NCBI GenBank assembly: GCA_019636385.1
Contig: JAHBXT010000003.1
Span: 744,001 to 808,000 of the forward strand
Reading direction: 5' to 3'
Source: Pirellulaceae bacterium
Lineage (GTDB): Bacteria; Planctomycetota; Planctomycetia; Pirellulales; Pirellulaceae
DNA length: 64,000 bases
The first letter of the stretch is position 1; the number at the start of each line of letters is the position of its first letter. This document shows, piece after piece, positions 61,491 to 64,000 of this stretch. The notes beneath the pieces were generated by a model that saw only the letters and a list, made by a program, of their open reading frames with translations, ran no database searches and was not told the origin of the DNA. Both the position numbers and the translations under genes were made by a program.

Positions 61491-62984
61491 ATGTCTAAAC
61501 AGTTTCGCTATTGGAGTCGCTGTGCATTAGTAGCGACTCTAACCGTTGTAGTGACCTTCAATCCCGCCTGGGCTGGACGTGGCTTGCGGCATTGGCTCAA
61601 GCATCGTCACCATTGTCCGCCGGCATGTTGCTCCATGAATTGCTGTGTAGTCGCTGTTGAAGGCTGCCATACGGGCTGCGTTGTCTCGGACTGTGGTTGT
61701 GTTGCAGCTCCAATCGCTGACGGTGACGCCTGCCAATCCGGTTGTGGCGACTGGCGCGGCTGCGATTCTATCTCGGCGGTCGAACCTGCAGCGCCTACAG
61801 AGGCACCGCCTGCTGACTCGCAAGCAGAACCTAGTACTTCAGCGGCTGCGGTGCAGCCGCCGGTTGTCGAGGCGAAGCCGCCGGTGGTGACGACTGAACC
61901 CGCAGATGTGACGTCTCCCAGTGCCCAAGAGTCAATAGACGCTCCAGACCTCAGTCCGTCGGATGCCGTGCAGCAGGCTACGGAGCCAACTGCTCAAGCA
62001 GCAGATCAACCCACACCGATCGCTCCATCATCGGTTCAGCCTGAGCCGATGCCGGCAGAAGCCCTGACGGATGATACTGATGAGCCCGCTGTGGATAAAT
62101 TAATTCCGGAAGCAGCGGCACCAGTGCCTGAAACATCAGACGATCTGTTCGATGCCGTACCTAGTCCAGCGCCAGAACGTCCAGCGCCAGAACCGTCTGA
62201 TGATCCGTTTGACTACCCCGCACCATCTGCGGCTGTGCCAAGCGACGACTTGTTCGACGCAGCACCAGTACCCGCCGACGATCTGTTTGATTCCGCGCCA
62301 GCGCAGGAGCCTAAGCCGGCGATCGAGACTGGTGACGATCTATTTGATTCTGATCCTGCTGCTTCACCAAAAGCAGACGATGATCTGTTTGAATTAGAGT
62401 CTACTCCAACCAAAGAAGAAGCAGACGACTTATTTGAATCGTCTCCCGCTCCAACCACTGATGCCGCAGATGACGATCTATTCGGCACTCCGACGACCGC
62501 CACGGCTCCAAGCGACGACGACTTCTTCGGTTCAGTAGAGCCTGCGGCCACGGCGACGGTGCCTTCGGCTGAAGCTTTGGAAACACCCGCCATCCCGTCT
62601 GTAGATTCTGATGACGATTTGTTCGGCACACCGGTCACTCCAGCCGCTCCGGCCGCCCCAACCGCTCCAGCCGAGGAAGATGACCTATTCGGCGATCCGG
62701 CACCGAAAGCCAAGCCGCAGTCAGCCCCCCAAGGCGATGATGACGACCTGTTCAGCCACAGCGAGCAGCGTCATTGGCGCGACAACACCGGCAAGTTCGA
62801 GGTGGATGCGCGGCTGGCTGAGGTTCATGCAGACCATGTCCGCCTGCTCAAGTCCAACGGTAAGTACTGCAAGGTTCCACTGCGACGACTATCCGCTGGA
62901 GACCGAGTCTTTGTCGAGCGAGTTGCCAGTTTCTCTCCAGCAGGCCAGGTCAAGCTGGTGGCCATCGACCGTTCAGTCGAGTAG
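61491..62984 (+). CDS. Secreted Cys-rich, DDLF-repeat, SHD1-domain protein
   Basis: 497 residues from ATG 61491 (GGAG about 10 bases ahead). Order: signal peptide (ALVATLTVVVTFNPAWA), a Cys-rich patch of about 14 Cys (residues 40-95), a Pro/Ala/Glu low-complexity region, then from about residue 210 twelve copies of an acidic Asp-Asp-x-Phe unit (ten DDLF, one DDPF, one DDFF) spaced 12 to 35 residues, and a C-terminal SHD1 domain (RHWRDNTGKFEVDARLAEVH, VPLRRLSAGDRVFVERV). SHD1 is the SLA1 homology domain 1 of a yeast endocytic adaptor and is repeatedly found in planctomycetes. Function here is unknown. Confidence 0.78.
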   Translation: MSKQFRYWSRCALVATLTVVVTFNPAWAGRGLRHWLKHRHHCPPACCSMNCCVVAVEGCHTGCVVSDCGCVAAPIADGDACQSGCGDWRGCDSISAVEPAAPTEAPPADSQAEPSTSAAAVQPPVVEAKPPVVTTEPADVTSPSAQESIDAPDLSPSDAVQQATEPTAQAADQPTPIAPSSVQPEPMPAEALTDDTDEPAVDKLIPEAAAPVPETSDDLFDAVPSPAPERPAPEPSDDPFDYPAPSAAVPSDDLFDAAPVPADDLFDSAPAQEPKPAIETGDDLFDSDPAASPKADDDLFELESTPTKEEADDLFESSPAPTTDAADDDLFGTPTTATAPSDDDFFGSVEPAATATVPSAEALETPAIPSVDSDDDLFGTPVTPAAPAAPTAPAEEDDLFGDPAPKAKPQSAPQGDDDDLFSHSEQRHWRDNTGKFEVDARLAEVHADHVRLLKSNGKYCKVPLRRLSAGDRVFVERVASFSPAGQVKLVAIDRSVE

Positions 62985-63412
62985 ACGACACTTGACTTGA
63001 GTTTGGTACTCGATAACTGAAGCCGCCAAACGACTAGCCTGGTGTGCTCTGCCAGTGGCCAGGCTAGTTCGTTAATGGTCAGCATTCGCTGATGACAATC
63101 GACGCTTCGCGCGGCAAACATTGATTCGGCGTCTAGACCGCCAAGAATTCGAGCCCGAGTTTCAATTCACGTCCCAAGCCGGAGCGGGTTTCAAAGCAAC
63201 CTACCAGTTGCTTGGCAGCCCAGCGGGCGCTTTCGCGCAGGCCATTTCTGCTGGCTTGGATGGACACTAACCGACTCGCGTCTTCTGCAGTTTGGACTGA
63301 TTTCTACCAGCTTGGAAGCGTGTTGTAACTGGTCCTAAAAGCGGGTATACTCCTGCGCCTACGCTCCAACCGTAGTTGGCTGAATTCTTGCTACAGGAAA
63401 CGTACAACGCTA
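62985..63412. other. Intergenic region with a long hairpin
   Basis: 428 bases. AACGACTAGCCTGG (63029-63042) pairs with CCAGGCTAGTTCGTT (63059-63073) with one bulged T and a 16-base loop; no T-tract follows, so termination is uncertain. On the minus strand, an open frame of about 55 codons without ATG ends at 63133 and has protein-like composition (NGLRESARWAAKQLVGCFET); it may be a remnant. The promoter of the last gene lies near 63340-63400. Confidence 0.4.
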
Positions 63413-64000
63413 TGTCCACCGCCCTTACCAGACCACCGGCACAGGTTGACGCACTGGGACAAACGCATCGAACTGATCGCTGGTGGGTTGGGCCATTGTT
63501 GACTGCGTTAGGATTAGGGGCTTTCGGTGTGTACGCAACATTGCGAGCCTTCTATCCGACGCTCGTGGACCCAGTGGGCTACTTTCAATATGGACATGGT
63601 GCCGTCCAGCCCTATGTGCCTCCCAACAATGACACAACGCATTCGTATCTGTTGTCACCGCTGTTCTCGCCGCTGTTGGTATGGCCTTCACTACCAGCCT
63701 GGATTTCACCGGCCATCTTTATTCTGTGGGCACCAGGCGGATTTCGTTTGACCTGTTATTACTACCGCAAGGCGTACTACCGCGCGTACCTGGCTGACCC
63801 GCCTGGATGTGCCGTGGGGGAAGGTCGCAAAGCCTATCGTGGCGAAACGCGATTGTTTCTGTTTCAAAACCTGCATCGCTACTTTTTGTACGTTGCTATC
63901 GTGTTTTTGGTGTTGCTGTTCGTCGACGTCGTCCATGCAGCCATGTGGCCTAGCGGCCAGGGTGGTCTCCGGTTTGGCGTGAGTGTCGGTACTCTGGTGT
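63413..64000 (+). CDS. Membrane protein, N-terminal part (cut by window edge), possibly respiratory
   Basis: The gene runs off the right edge; 196 residues are seen. After a hydrophilic start come a membrane segment (VGPLLTALGLGAFGVYATLR), a soluble stretch with HSYLLSPLFSPLL, a second segment (WISPAIFILWAPGGFRLTCY), then YYYRKAYYRAYLADPPGCAV, GETRLFLFQNLHRYFLYVAI and a third segment (VFLVLLFVDVVHAAMW). The F-R-x-T-C-Y-Y-Y-R-K-A-Y-Y pattern and the NLHRY His resemble membrane proteins found beside succinate dehydrogenase/fumarate reductase genes. That link is from memory of the pattern and is uncertain without the next genes. Confidence 0.6.

Noticed and set aside
62213..62713. 166-codon antisense Ser/Gly/Ala repeat protein
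   Set aside because: It is the mirror of the DDLF repeat region; repeats on the sense strand create the long open antisense frame.
1..64000. CRISPR array, prophage or intact insertion sequence
   Set aside because: No regularly spaced direct repeats, no transposase, and no phage structural genes were found; the only mobile remains are at 38.7-41.1 kb.

Overview
The window looks like a chromosomal segment of a planctomycete, most likely of the Pirellulaceae. The grounds are the gene content: a redoxin/cytochrome c/copper-monooxygenase three-domain protein, a PEP-CTERM protein, two sulfatase-fold proteins, an SHD1-domain secreted protein, an RDD/SpoIIM/DUF4129/DUF4350 membrane operon, a histidine kinase with a c-type heme motif, a protein of the H4MPT-linked C1 family, a squalene-cyclase-like toroid protein and a DUF5722 glycosidase-like protein. 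This placement is inference from families. There is no rRNA in the window; the only complete RNA gene seen is one tRNA-Arg.

Layout. 1-5.2 kb: a GMC oxidoreductase cut by the window edge, an FHA/class III cyclase, the large secreted redox/copper protein and a PEP-CTERM protein. 5.5-9.3 kb: a Cys-rich lipoprotein, ribosomal protein bS18, a hotdog thioesterase, a membrane protein, then fliW and csrA, separated by a gene-free, hairpin-rich spacer; csrA ends at a perfect terminator. 9.4-14.5 kb: a four-gene membrane operon (RDD, SpoIIM-like, unknown, fused DUF4129-DUF4350). 14.5-26.3 kb: DinB-like protein, glycogen phosphorylase and 4-alpha-glucanotransferase (glycogen breakdown), a 2-hydroxyacid dehydrogenase and sirtuin, a secreted hydrolase, a YjfB-like small motility protein, a phosphodiesterase and an MFS sugar-acid-type transporter. 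26.5-38.5 kb: recG, the DUF5722 protein, an MBL-fold hydrolase, a KDPG aldolase/KDG kinase pair, a sialidase-like protein, and a translationally coupled pair of a toroid membrane protein and an HELTH peptidase with leucine-rich repeats.

38.7-41.1 kb is the clearest sign of horizontal transfer. An intact tRNA-Arg(CCG) and a displaced copy of its 3' end enclose about 2.3 kb holding a broken integrase N-terminus and one PcfJ-domain gene, which fits a decayed integrative element with attL/attR. 41.2-53.3 kb: ammonium transporter, a degenerate sulfatase-fold protein, a WecG/TagA glycosyltransferase, an arylsulfatase with an unusual active-site motif, two alpha/beta hydrolases, an RND-type exporter, and a DMT transporter coupled to mnmD. 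53.3-64 kb: plsC, cmk and a TerB-like gene in one minus-strand operon, fabH, a second minus-strand operon (heme-type histidine kinase, hydantoinase/MfnF-like protein, DUF2752, lipoprotein), the SHD1 protein with twelve Asp-Asp-x-Phe repeats, and a truncated membrane protein at the right edge.

Scattered between genes are five copies of a 28-base imperfect palindrome (consensus near CCACSGTCTGGCGAC followed by SGTRGCTACT) that behaves like a REP-type repeat. No CRISPR array, transposase or intact recombinase was seen.
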